Below, in pieces: positions 53,366 to 64,000 of a stretch of DNA of 64,000 bases. This DNA comes from Dendrophyllia cribrosa (taxonomy: Eukaryota; Cnidaria; Anthozoa; Scleractinia; Dendrophylliidae). The position numbers and the translations under genes were made by a program. Under the pieces are notes generated by a model. That model saw nothing but the letters and a program-made list of their open reading frames with translations. It was not told the origin of the DNA and made no database searches. The stretch's first letter is position 1. Every line of letters starts with the position of its first letter. Where the stretch lies: contig JAJLRJ010000014.1 of the NCBI GenBank assembly GCA_024195265.1, positions 15,782,959 through 15,846,958 of the forward strand, written 5' to 3'.

Positions 53366-54088
53366 TAGGCCACTTCGAAAAATACCATAATACTCTTTAA
53401 AGTGCAGGTTTGGGTGGTGCTTGATGTAAGCCTGATTTTTCCAATTTCTTTTGTTTTCAGCACGAACTGCACGTGCTATGCTTCAACTTCTTGGCAATTT
53501 GCATATGGTGCACATTTGTGTATGAACACAATGCTACCTCCTAGCATTCCTACATGTACTCTGATATACCTGCCAACTTTTTCCGAGTGATAGGCGTGAG
53601 AATTTTTTTGTGGGAGTGCCAGGATTTCCGAAGGCGACTCGACCAAATCCGAAGAGAACCCGATCTATTCCGAAGATGTCCAAAGTTATCCGAAGATGTT
53701 CCGAAGAATTCAGAAGTTTCCATGGACATCAGCGACCTCCGTTTAATAACATCCAGCCTAATTGTAATGTTCAGAACGATAAAAGCCTACAGAAAAGTGC
53801 CATATTTTCATTAACGAACTATATTTTTAATTGGATCATGCGATCAGTTAAGGCTGATAGCTCAAATCTGTAAATCAGGCGTGAGAAATTGTTCCATAGG
53901 GGTGAGTAGGCGTGAGATCAGAGTTTTGGACTCGCAGGCGTGAGACTCACGCCTAAGGCGTGAGACTTGGCAGGTATACTCTGAATTCCATTGTGCCATT
54001 CTAACAAAGGAGACTTGAGAATAATTACACCCTAGTGAGGCTGAGCCTGCACATAAAAGATTATTATGGTAATTTTTGAAGTGGCCTA
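53366..54088. mobile_element. TIR element TAGGCCACTTC hosting a nested insertion
   Basis: TAGGCCACTTCGAAAAATAC... / ...GTAATTTTTGAAGTGGCCTA are inverted over about 45 bp. Without the nested 412-bp element, the host is about 300 bp. Confidence 0.75.
53565..53976. mobile_element. hAT-like element TATACCTGCCAA, copy 1 (nested)
   Basis: TATACCTGCCAACTTTTTCC... / ...CTTGGCAGGTA ends with an 8-bp duplication TACTCTGA (53557-53564, 53977-53984). Subterminal GGCGTGAG repeats. Confidence 0.85.
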
Positions 54089-54689
54089 ATCCCAGTGAAC
54101 CCTATTTAAACGGATAACTTTCAAATAGCAGGGTGTCAATTTAAAAGTGAATTAATAAAGACTCAGGCATGCATGAGAGCATGGCCATTTAAATTATGTA
54201 CTTTAAAAAAATGCTTGTTAATCAAGGCCAGACTTTTGTAGGAATTAAGAATTCATTATTTAAGTTGTTTGAAAAGCAGTAGCCTACCTGGCAAGCATAA
54301 ACAGGAAAAGGGGCGGAAAACATGATCAAGGAAAAGAGTATATTTTCCATTCCTTCCCCTTCTTATTCCATGTACGCCTGCTAGGCCTTCTGTTAGAAAA
54401 GAAGAAGTCACCCTGCTGTGAGAACAGAGCTTACATTATACAAATAGGTGTCTGCCTTTTCTAGGGAACTCTGTCTTTTTTAAAAATAAAAAGGATTATC
54501 ATTAACTTTTATCTCTTGGCCTCAGTGGGACAAAAGACAAAGAAATGCCATACGACTGAGGTTACAATTTCGTTGATTATAGTTCATGTTCATTTTATCA
54601 AGGTTGGCATCAACTTTAAGTCGTGCTAAACCCTTTCTTATAAAAAATATTTGAACCTTAAATAACTTTAGAGTCTAATATTTTATTAA

Positions 54690-55060
54690 TCCCTGAAGAG
54701 TGACATTGAAATGTCAATGCTATTGAGCAATACTTTCCCATGGTGTAACTGGCAGCTGTAACTTTTGAGTCTGTGGATGAAATCCTAAAGTGTGACCATT
54801 CAAATGAAAGCTACTGAGCAGTACTTTCCTGTGGTGCTGTTTATTATGCTGTACAAGGTGGTTCTAACTTTTGAGTCTGTGGATGGAATCCTAAAGTGTG
54901 ACCATTCAAATGAAAGCTATTGAGCAGTACTTTCCTGTGGTGCTGTTTATTATGCTGTACAAGGTGGTTCTAACTTTTGAGTCTGTGGATGAAATCCTAA
55001 AGTGTGACCATTCAAATGAAAGCTATTGAGCAGTACTCTTTTGTGGTTATCAGTGTTTAT
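54690..55060 (+). repeat. Satellite family S, array in duplication unit 1
   Basis: Unit of about 107 bp: GTGTGACCATTCAAATGAAA, GCTATTGAGCAGTACTTTCC, TGTTTATTATGCTGTACAAG, TTTTGAGTCTGTGGATG. Confidence 0.95.
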
Positions 55061-55759
55061 AATGTAGTCTGCGTGCAGATGTCTTTCACAGGCTATTTAT
55101 TATGTCATGTTAGATGAATTCCTAAATGCCATGTGTAAGTTTAAAAAAAGAACCAGGATAGATATCTAGACCTTATTTACCCTGAAATTAAATACGCATG
55201 TACTGCAACATGAGGTTGTGATCATATTAGGCTCCTGACTGCAATACTGGGCATTTTTTAAGTGGTACCAAAGCCAATTTTGTCTTGTTAATCAAGGCCA
55301 GACTTTTGTAGGAATTAAGAATTCATTATATAAGTTGTTTGAAAAGCAGTAGCTTACGTGGCAAGCGTAAACAGGAAAAGGGGCGGAAAACGTGATCGAG
55401 GAAAAGAGTATATTTTCCATTCCTTCCCCTTCTTATTCCATGTACGCCTGCTAGGCCTTCTGTTAGAAAAGAAGAAGTCATCCTGCTGTGAGAACAGAGC
55501 TTACATTATACAAATAGGTGTCTGCCTTTTCTAGGGAACTCTGTCTTTTTTAAAAAAAGGATTATCATTAACTTTTATCTCTTGGCCTCAATAAGACAAA
55601 AGTCAAAGAAATGCCATATGACTGAGGTTACAATTTCATTGATTACAGTTCATGTTCATTTTATCAAGGTTGGCATCAACTTTAAGTCGTGCTAAACCCT
55701 TTCTTATAAAAAATATTTGAACCTTAAATAACTTTAGAGTCTAATATTTTATTAATCCC

Positions 55760-56110
55760 TGAAGAGTGACATGGAAATGTCAATGCTATTGAGCAATACT
55801 TTCCCATGGTGTAACTGGCAGCTGTAACTTTTGAGTCTGTGGATGAAATCCTAAAGTGTGACCATCCAAATGAAAGCTATTGAGCAGTACTTTCCTGTGG
55901 TGCTGTTTATTATGCTGTACAAGGTGGTTCTAACTTTTCAGTCTGTCGATGGAATCCCAAAGTGTGACCATTAAAATGAAAGCTACTGAGCAGTACTTTC
56001 CTGTGGTACTGTTTATTATGCTGTAAAAGGTGGTTCTAACGTTTGAGTCTGTGGATGAAAACCTTATGTATGACCATCCAAGTGAAAGCTATTTAGCAGT
56101 ACTCTCTTGT
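55760..56110 (+). repeat. Satellite family S, array in duplication unit 2
   Basis: Same units as 54690-55060, slightly more diverged. Confidence 0.95.
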
Positions 56111-56689
56111 GCTTATGTTTATAATGTAGTATGCGTGCAGATGTCTTTCCAGGCTATTTATTATGTCATTTAAGATGAATTCCTAAATGTCATGTGTAAG
56201 TTTAAAAAAAGAACCGGGATAGATATCTAGACCTTATTTACCCTGAAATTAAATACACATGTACTGCAACATGAGGTTGTGATCATATTAGGCTCCTGAC
56301 TGCAATACTGGGCATTTTTTAACTGGCACCAAATTTTGTTTTTGAATCCAAGACGAGCATCTCAGTCGCTTTTGTATTTGCAATTCTCCAACTTATTAAT
56401 AATTCCCTAAAGTTTGAACACAGAAAGTCATAGGCGTGACAACTGTGTTTTGAAAATCCGAACTTATTAGACAGTATAGATTTTGGCAATTTTATTCCTT
56501 GTTTTTTTTTTCTATATTTAATGATCAGTTTCAGAGGCTATATCGAACACTCGAAGGAGTGCTTCATCAGGTCCAATCACCTTGATGTCAGTTAACTTAT
56601 TTCTCAGCGTTTTGATATCCTGATAAAACACTCTTCCTCGTGTTTGATATATTACATGAGGCATTCATTCATTTAGTATAGAGCAGTTT

Positions 56690-56964
56690 TCAATTGAGTG
56701 TCAAACGTAATTACACAATTACTTTGGTTTTTTATTGCTACGCTTTGTGATTGGCTAAAAAAATCTCGCGCTACTTTCTCGACCAATCAGAAGTAAAACC
56801 AAAACCAATCGTGACTTGCTCGCACACGTTTTCCCGCGCTTGGCGCCGCCGACATGTAATTGCTTCGAGCTCTGATTGGTTCATTGGATTGTTTACGACT
56901 GCTGTGACTGGTCAGAGTAATTACTTTGGTTTTGGTTTTACGACACTCAATTGAAAACTGCTCT
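56690..56964. mobile_element. MITE family 1, copy 4 (opposite orientation)
   Basis: AGAGCAGTTTTCAATTGAGT... / ...CAATTGAAAACTGCTCT. Flanks contain a direct repeat of about 25 bp (ATTACATGAGGCATTCATTC / ATTACACGAGGCATTCATTC). Confidence 0.92.
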
Positions 56965-57422
56965 ATTACACGAGGCATTCATTCAATTAAATAACACAGC
57001 ATGAGCTGAGCTTTGATAAAGTATCCGAAAATATAACCTATTTACCTAAAATAAATGAACTAAAAGATGAAATCCGAATTTTAACATGACACATATCAAA
57101 TGTTCACAACAAAATATTCCATCTCTCATTTTGTATTTCAATTAATAACTAGAACTTCCACAATTTTAAAATAAATCGAGCAAATCCTTGTTAGAGCTAC
57201 TATCTAACACGCTGCATGCTTGTGTAAATTACAAATAAATAAATATGTGCACATATACATTTTCCTCGCGAAATAAAACGATGAAAAGGTCTAACACGAC
57301 TGCATCTAATCGACTTTTCACTCAACTGCGTTACACCTTTAGTTATGTAATGCCCCTGAGTGCATAATTTTTGGGGTATGTGGATGAATGTCTAAATAAT
57401 TATTGTGGATAATCAACATTTC

Positions 57423-57831
57423 TATACCTGCCAACTTTTTCCGAGTGATAGGCGTGAGAAATTTTTCGTGGGAGTGCCAGGATTTTCCGAAGGCGACCCG
57501 ACCAAATCCGAAGGGAACCCGATCTATTCCGAAAGTGTCCGAAGTTTCCGAAGATGTTCCGGAGAATACGGAAGTTTCCATGGACCTCAGACCTCTGTAA
57601 TCGTAATGTTCAGAACGTTAAAAACCTACAAAAAAGTGCCATATTTTCATGAATTAATGCAACTATATTTTTAATATGGATCGTGCGATCAGTTAAGGAT
57701 GATAGCTCAAATCTGTAAGTCAGGCGTGAGAAATTGCTCCATAGGCGTGAGATCGGAGTTTTGGACTCGCAAACGTGAGACTCACGCCTGAGGCGTGAGA
57801 CTCAAGCCTAAGGCGTGAGACTTGGCAGGTC
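57423..57831. mobile_element. hAT-like element TATACCTGCCAA, copy 2
   Basis: Same ends and body as 53565-53976. Flanks AACATTTC / TACATTTC match at 7 of 8. The interior GGCGTGAGACTCACGCC repeats are expanded at the right end. Confidence 0.85.
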
Positions 57832-57849
57832 TACATTTCCGATGCTAGC

Positions 57850-58260
57850 GCCATGCTGTACAAGGTAACTCTAACTATTAAGTCTCTGGATTGCATCCAG
57901 TAAGTGCCCGGAACATTCATCTATGAGATTATATGGGGGTTCTAACTTTTGAGTATGTGAACAGTACGTCTTAAAGGTGTTGTTTATCATGACGCAAAAG
58001 ATATTTAAGTGTGTCGATGAAATCCAAAAATGTGGCATTCAAATCAAAGCTACTGAACAGTGTTTTCCTGTGGTGCTGTTTATTATGCTGTACAAAGTGG
58101 TTCTAACTTTTGAGTCTAGATGAAATCCTTAACTGGGTATGATTATTCAGCAAATTGAGCAACTACTTAACTTTCCCATTGTGCTATTCAATATATACTT
58201 CTTTCTGTACATTAGATTTGGATTTTGTCAGTGGATGAAATGCTAAAATCCTGTGGATGG
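57850..58260 (+). repeat. Satellite family S, degenerate units
   Basis: Scattered TTTTGAGTCT, GCTGTTTATTATGCTGTACA and GTGGATGAAAT phrases. Confidence 0.7.
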
Positions 58261-58348
58261 AATATCCTGAATCCTTATTTTAGATTTTGTTTTCCAATTT
58301 TGAACTTAACCGTTATTTGAAGCGAAAAGTTTTAAAGTTGTACATAAT

Positions 58349-58654
58349 CTAAACGTCTTTATTTCTTGTAGGACAATGTAATGATCGTTCGTTTGTATTA
58401 ACTTCAAGTCTTGATGTTTCAGTGAAGACTTCTTGAACCACGCATGTTTCATCTGATAACTCGTTAATTTTATGTACGTGTACGTCACACGAATTGTCTC
58501 TATCATTGCCATTACTCATTGCTGGAGATCTATATGATGTTACTTCTGGGTTGCTTGTTGTTTTTTCTGTCGAATCTTCTGCTTTCTTCTTCTTTGTTTC
58601 TTGGTCTTCGCGTTTTTGTTTTCTCCATTTTGCTCTTCGGTTTTTAAACCATAC
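58349..58654 (-). CDS. Paired-class homeobox protein, last coding exon (3' partial gene)
   Basis: After acceptor CGGACAG the frame reads VWFKNRRAKWRKQKR, the end of homeodomain helix 3 (residues 47-60), with Lys50 and Asn51. It then encodes a hydrophilic tail of about 87 residues, Lys/Glu-rich and then acidic, to TAG at 58351-58349. Lys50 with WFKNRRAKWR is typical of Gsc/Pitx-type paired-like homeodomains, and an intron between residues 46 and 47 is the position common in the PRD class; both are family knowledge. The protein is a DNA-binding nuclear transcription factor. The exon for residues 1-46 should lie at higher coordinates on the minus strand. I did not find it up to 64000, so it is probably beyond the window. 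The tail shows no OAR motif, so the exact subfamily is left open. Confidence 0.93.
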   Translation of the reverse strand, partial: VWFKNRRAKWRKQKREDQETKKKKAEDSTEKTTSNPEVTSYRSPAMSNGNDRDNSCDVHVHKINELSDETCVVQEVFTETSRLEVNTNERSLHCPTRNKDV

Positions 58655-58699
58655 CTGTCCGAAAGTAGCAAGAGATATCAGTCATTAACTATCATATCT

Positions 58700-59590
58700 T
58701 ATCATGAAAACTTTCAATGTTGTACGGACATTGCTAAGTACCGACAGAGTAATAATTAGATCAAAGCATTTTATCTAAAGGCTTATGCCATTGCCTGGCC
58801 TTTGTTCTATGAGAAAAATTACTTTATTTTGTGTATTAAAAAAAACTATTGGAGGCATTAATTATTTATTATATCGTTTCGTTACCTTTAGACCGTACTT
58901 TGCAAAGATAAATGTTTTGCCTGCAACAATGGAAGATTTAAAATGTTTTCATCCGAGTTAAACTTCAAGAAAAGCAAACATGAATGACTGAACTGTGTTA
59001 TTGTCTCTTGTCCGTCTTGACCTGCCCTTAGATCTAAAAATATTCAGTCTCAACAGGCAAACGAGGTATATCTTTTACAGTTCGTTATAACAAATTACAA
59101 TATCGTTTTCATTCTGTCGTTTACGGGCAACAAATACAAATGTATAACAGTTCGCAAATTCGAAATACCTTTGCTTCAACGCCTAAGCTGTTAACTTTTT
59201 GCTGTTAACTTTCTTCTGTTTTTCTTTTAGTGTCTTCAATGATATATTCATGGAGTCAGTTAATAACATGATATAGGCCCAGGTTTTATTATCTCACGAG
59301 CATGCTGATAAAACTATCAAGTGGGTGATCAATGTATTAGAACAGTTTTACTGTATTAAACTATAAATGCGACTACAAGGCTATCTCGGTATCTCTTTAT
59401 TAAAGTAAGTAAACTATAATTGTTAACTAACTCTTCAGTGACTCTTGGGCTAGCCAGACTAAAAACACATTTTGCAGTATGTACAGCCAAAGTTGACAAC
59501 TTTATTTGAACACACAGTTATAGTTAATTTGAAAGGTAAAACGCAAGAATCGATTAACTTTCTTAAAACGACTAGGATCAACGAAGACTT
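58700..59590. other. Intron of the homeobox gene; no exon seen
   Basis: AT-rich. Short GT/AG-bounded segments (about 58886-58921 and 59164-59185, minus) do not fit homeodomain sequence. Confidence 0.5.
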
Positions 59591-59593
59591 CAA

Positions 59594-61009
59594 ATGAGAA
59601 CAAAACTGTTTCAATCCTGTGTCCATGCATGGTGTTCGATGAGTGCATTGTTGAAGCTCCTGGAAAAGTTTGAAAGGTGTTCAGGACTAAAAATTAATCC
59701 CACGAAATCAGAAGCTCTTTGGCTGGGAAAATGGAAAAACAGAGAAGATACCCCATTTAACGTTAAGTGGCCAAAAGAATCTGTTTTTGCTCTAGGGATA
59801 CACTTCTCAAATTGCAAGAAAACAAGCGACAAATTAAATTTTTATGATAAATTAGATGCTTTGGATAACACGCTAAATAATTGGAAGAGACGAAAATTAA
59901 CCCTATTAGGCAAGATTAATATTGTAAAATCCCTGGGCCTTTCAAAACTTATTTTCAATGCATCTGTACTTCCAGTCCCTGAAAAATTCAGTGATCAGGT
60001 AAACAAGATCACCTTTAATTTCATCTGGGGAAACAAAATAGCCAAAATTAAAAAGACCACAATCATTGGCGAACGCAAAAATGGAGGCCTGAACATGATT
60101 GATTTTACCTTAATGAACAAAGCTTTAAAATGCATATGGATAAAGCGATTTAAACTGAATGAGAATTCAGCATGGACGGCTATTGCTGATGAAGCCACTT
60201 CACACTTGGGGGGTTTTACCTTCCTCTCTAACTGCAACTGTAACGGCAAAGACATTAACATTAAGGTGCTACCACTGCAGTACTGGTTTGAGTTAAAAGA
60301 TGTGCAGAATGATATCAAGCCATGCACAAAGAAAACGGTTATATGGAACAACAGGGATATTAAAATTGATAATAAAATGATTTTCTATCGAACATGCTTT
60401 GATAAACGAGTTTCCACTTTAGAAAACCTCGATCATAATCTTGATTTCCTCACTTACGAAGAATTTAAAGTCCGATACCAGTTAAAAACGAATATTCTGA
60501 CTTATTACGGAGTAATAAACGCTATTCCAAATGAATATAAAAAATCTATAAACCAAATGAACACACAGCAAGAGCAACTTACACAGCCATGTCACAACTT
60601 GAAAGCACTAACAACCAAAGCTATACATAAAAGTTTTGTTAATCATATATTTGAAGAACCTACCGCCAAACAACGCCTGATTGACAATGGCTTACCACTG
60701 GACCAAATATACAATTATTTTAACTTAGCGTTTTCTATCACCAAAGAGACAAAGTTAACTATGTTCCAATACAAGATTTTACACGACATAGTTTTCACTA
60801 AAAGCAAACTGTTCAAAGATAAACTCGCAAACAGTGATCTCTGTTATCTATGCTTAGAAAAAAAAAACAAGATTTGAAGCACATGCCAGTTTCATGTCAG
60901 GCCGTTTCGAAGTTCTGGGAAGCTTTTCTAGACTGGTATGAAACATACCTATCAATAAAGCTAGAATTACCAACTGTTAAAATATTGTATGGTATTATTG
61001 GTAACAAAT
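59594..61009 (+). pseudogene. L1/Tx1-type LINE ORF2, 5'-truncated and frameshifted
   Basis: The frame contains KFERCSGLKINPTKSEALWL (just after the missing YADD), ALGIHFS, NNWKRRKLTLLGKINIVKSL, FNFIWGNKIAKIKK and GGLNMIDF, the thumb and C-terminal half of L1-type reverse transcriptase. The frame stops at 60875-60877 after an A-run shift; in the next frame DLKHMPVSC...FWEAFLDWYETYL continues to about 61009. The first 15 or so codons do not match the family, so the LINE starts near 59640. It lies opposite to and upstream of the homeobox exon, probably inside its intron. Confidence 0.88.
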
Positions 61010-61264
61010 AACTTCAATAAGTTAACTATAAAAGCTTTCAAAAGCTTTCAAGTTATGAATAAACTGTAGTAGTGTAATTAATCTTGCTTTTTTCATGAAC
61101 TCTGGCCGTAGCTTTCACTATAAGTACATGCAGTCAAAGAACGCAAAGTTATCCGGAAACAGTGACAGTCTCAGCATGGTTCGCCCGTAAAAAGCGGTAC
61201 GTGTACTCGAGTAATTACCGGCCTTTAATTCCCAAGAGTACCAAAAGGCAAGAAAAATCCCAAA

Positions 61265-61375
61265 TTTCATTTTGCAAAGTATTGAAAAACAAATGGTACC
61301 ATGCAAAAGAACTGCCGAAGACGTTTCATTTGAATGGTCACATCATAGGATTTCATTGACAGACTCAAAAAGCTC
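61265..61375 (-). repeat. Satellite family S, single unit
   Basis: CATTTTGCAAAGTATTG..., TTTCATTTGAATGGTCAC, GGATTTCATTGACAGACTC. The preceding sequence also matches 38880-38960 (TGTAAAATATTGAAAAAC). Confidence 0.85.
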
Positions 61376-64000
61376 AAGAAGCGTCAACTGATCCCAAATG
61401 GTGCATAAAAAACTCAATTTTCGATTCACATGATTATAAGCTGTTAAAACCGAATAGTTTAGGTACAACAAATGCATCCATTTTAACACAAAGATCCGCG
61501 TCATTTCACGCCAGATCTTCATGAATCATCGTTGAAGAGAAAACGAAACACGTGTAAAGTGAGCTTTAAATAAAGGTGGCCAAACAACTGTAACTTAAAT
61601 TAATGCGAGAAATAAACCTTAGAAGATTCAGTGAAAACTAAATGATAAGGGTTCTTAGAAAAAAATACGGACTCTGCTAGCTGCTGAGTGACTTCAGTTC
61701 GGGGTTAATATAGCTTCACATCCCGGCTCCTAATCATCATTTCAGATAACATCGCCTGTCATGCAGGCTACAGATAACACAGCTTCAAAAGGAATACAGT
61801 AATTAATTTTCGCATTTGAATATTTCGAAGACTGCAAGCAAGTGTTTTATAACTTCCAAGTGTGAATTACGTTTCTGTCTACTTGAATTGTAAACCGCTG
61901 TTTGTTTTAGATGGCATAGAACTGATTCTTGTCTCGAGAGTTTGACACGACTTGGTGGGTGGATAATTAATGTAGTGTGAACTTGGTAGATGCCTTCACA
62001 TGATGCACAACAGATACTGGGAACTTAAGATTACACAACAAAACTTTTACTCGCAAAAGTGGCTAAGGATAATACAAGAAAATTACATCCATTTTGAAAA
62101 ATGTTGCGAGACAAAGAGCACCAAAAGAAAATACTGCTCAAGTGCCTACACTGAATTCAGTGTTACACCGTGGTACATGCACAGAATGAATAGTTTATAG
62201 AACTAAATTACAAAACGCAAGGTTTCGATCTTAGAGTTAAATAAAAGGTAACAAAACAATGTTCTTACTATAACTAAACCTAGCGGAACAGAAACAGTTG
62301 GTGTTAGATGTTCATTGTTGTGGCGTTCACGTACAATGTGCTCAAATTTGAAACACCCATGCATTAAATGGCGACGAAACCATTGCAAGCGAGAAAAGCT
62401 ACAATAAATGGTTATGCCACAAATAAATTATAAATAACGTGAACAAATTCTATCAGAATCATTTCGTATTGGTCTCTGCTCATACATTTTTAAAGAACCG
62501 CTTGTTACACGAAACTAAAAGGAAGATAAATGACGGAGAAACATTCCGAAGAATACCACGATCGTGTTGGAATCTCAGACTCCTTCGCACGAATTCACTG
62601 TCACAAACAGATGAAATATTCTGAAACTGGTTTGATTTGTTAAGAAATTCAGTTCAGTTCAGCTGTATTAAATTCAAAATCTCATAACGCCTTTTATTTA
62701 GCAATACGAGTCAATACACGGATACCAGTGAAAAAAGAATGCAGTTGTTTATCAGACTATACAGTGGATAGCATTCAAACTGAATTGCAAGCTTTCATGT
62801 TGTTTAATTTAAACAAAAAATTAGCACTGAAGCCTTGATTCTTCTCAACCGACACAGCATTTTTAAAATGCTTCAGATTAAAAAAGCTTCAGCTTAATAT
62901 AAAAGAGAAGAACGGTAAAATCGAATGAAGTAATATCACATGTTATAGAAAATGAAAGTCGAGGTAGCCATACTATTGCCCTTCGGGATGTTTGGTAACA
63001 CTCTTCTTTTGCCTTAACTCGTTAACTTCTCAATACAAAATGCAAAAACAAAAATTTAAAATAGGTAGATTTAACTACGAAATGTTAACTTCTTCAACTA
63101 ATATCACAAGCGATCGAAACGTCGTTATACGATGAAGGGAAGACTATACATTGTATTGGCAATGGGAAAGGTCATTTTGCGAGTTTCATTCGCACTTGAA
63201 CTCATCAGCGACGAATTATTTCCTTAATAAAAAATGTCGTCAGTATATTTACACTGAAGTGTCAAAGACGAACTATGGTTTTCTTGATTCAATTAAATGT
63301 TTAATACCTGGGGTTTGTAAAGCGCGAGAATTCACACTTCCTCAAGACTTATGGTCGCCACGGTGTAAATCTGTTTATCTCATGACGGAGGCTATGAATG
63401 TGTTAATTTCAAAGCTCAGGACTGTTTTTTAAGCCCAACCTGCTCCTACAGTCAATTTTTGAAGGTTGTTATGAACATTCAAACTAGCAAGGAGACATTG
63501 TTACATCCTAGAACAGAGAACAGAGAATGGGTGTAACTTGATTATGGACAAATGCAAAACGGCGCGCCATCTTGGCTGCGAGATCCCTACGCTTTCGAAA
63601 TCGACTCGTTGTTGAAGAGACATTGCAGGTCTATTTAAGTTCCTGGATGTCAAAGAATTTAAAACGTTTAAAGCTAGCAAGCTGGTAAAATGTTTACTAA
63701 ATAACTTAGCGAAAGTACCTGTAGCTTGTAGAGCTTGTAGACCTACTTCTCCGAGGTTGTTTTCACTAGCTAGGTGGTGTGAGGTGACGCCTCTTACAAA
63801 AGCACCATCTCTCTTTACGGCCTTCACTATTCTATACCATTCAGACCATTCTAGTGTACACACAACTGCAACATTTCTATTTCCATTCCATTTTCATTGT
63901 ATGCCCAACGTTGGAAACCGATTTCACTGAACGGGCATACTGCCCAAACGCATTGTATGCCATGTCACTCAAAATTCTGGACATGCCCCAATTCTAGTGG
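61376..64000. other. No gene recognised
   Basis: AT-rich with no element ends identified. The minus frame at 63501-63863 (AVKRDGAFVRGVTSHHL..., possible donor GTACTT at 63717) and the plus frame at 63151-63432 match no known domain; either could be an exon but the evidence is weak. Confidence 0.4.

Larger units (their letters stand above)
54213..56337. repeat. Direct duplication, two units of about 1.07 kb
   Basis: 54213-55283 and 55284-56337 share nearly all sequence (GTTAATCAAGGCCAGAC, GAACCAGGATAGATATC and others; period 1070). Each unit contains 3-4 tandem copies of satellite S (54690-55060; 55760-56110). Confidence 0.95.

Noticed and set aside
58886..59185. Short GT/AG-bounded segments as the missing homeodomain exon
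   Set aside because: The encoded residues (KTFIFAKYGLK, LGVEAK) do not match homeodomain helices 1-2, and neither ends at residue 46.
63501..63863. 120-codon minus-strand frame with a possible splice donor
   Set aside because: No recognisable domain and no acceptor that clearly belongs to it; kept only as a remark.

Overview
The window is AT-rich eukaryotic DNA with spliced genes, GT-AG introns, LINE, Penelope-like and DNA-transposon debris, microsatellites and many short inverted-repeat elements. The repeat types, the expansion of transposase-like proteins with peptidase tails and a paired-class homeobox exon suggest an anthozoan cnidarian, most likely a stony coral. That assignment is an inference from family resemblance, since no search could be run.

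Layout. (1) 1-2209 is an intronless reading frame, cut by the window edge, that looks like the end of a DDE/integrase-fold transposase followed by a SAP-like DNA-binding segment and a ubiquitin-protease-like cysteine peptidase domain. (2) 2.4-10.9 kb has no convincing host gene. It holds tandem repeats, a TTAA-flanked element, hairpin elements and a 449-bp palindrome. (3) 11.1-38.9 kb is a head-to-tail duplicated block. Each half carries a minus-strand gene for a small secreted WAP (four-disulfide core) protein. Copy A (11.1-15.6 kb) has one WAP exon and copy B (24.0-35.1 kb) has two. Both share the signal-peptide exon, a linker exon, phase-1 WAP exons and a terminal exon with AATAAA. Because the halves are paralogous, each shows the empty site for insertions in the other. 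Examples are a 4.3-kb element with 1.3-kb terminal inverted repeats in intron 1 of copy B, and a 73-bp hairpin with a 10-bp target duplication in the 3' UTR of copy A. (4) 39-49.8 kb is dense in TIR elements, including two more TTAA elements and a GGGACGG-ended family, plus LINE 3' ends and homopolymer G/C tracts. (5) 50.1-52.8 kb is a large inverted repeat carrying two mirrored first-exon-like segments. (6) 53.3-58.3 kb holds nested elements, a 1.07-kb direct duplication and a roughly 107-bp satellite family. (7) 58349-58654 (minus) is the terminal coding exon of a K50 paired-class homeobox gene. (8) 59.6-61.0 kb is a 5'-truncated L1/Tx1-type LINE. The rest, to 64 kb, shows nothing recognisable.

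The host genes supported are the two WAP paralogues (predicted secreted, probable protease-inhibitor or antimicrobial type) and the homeobox transcription factor, which lies partly outside the window. Almost everything else is mobile or repetitive DNA.
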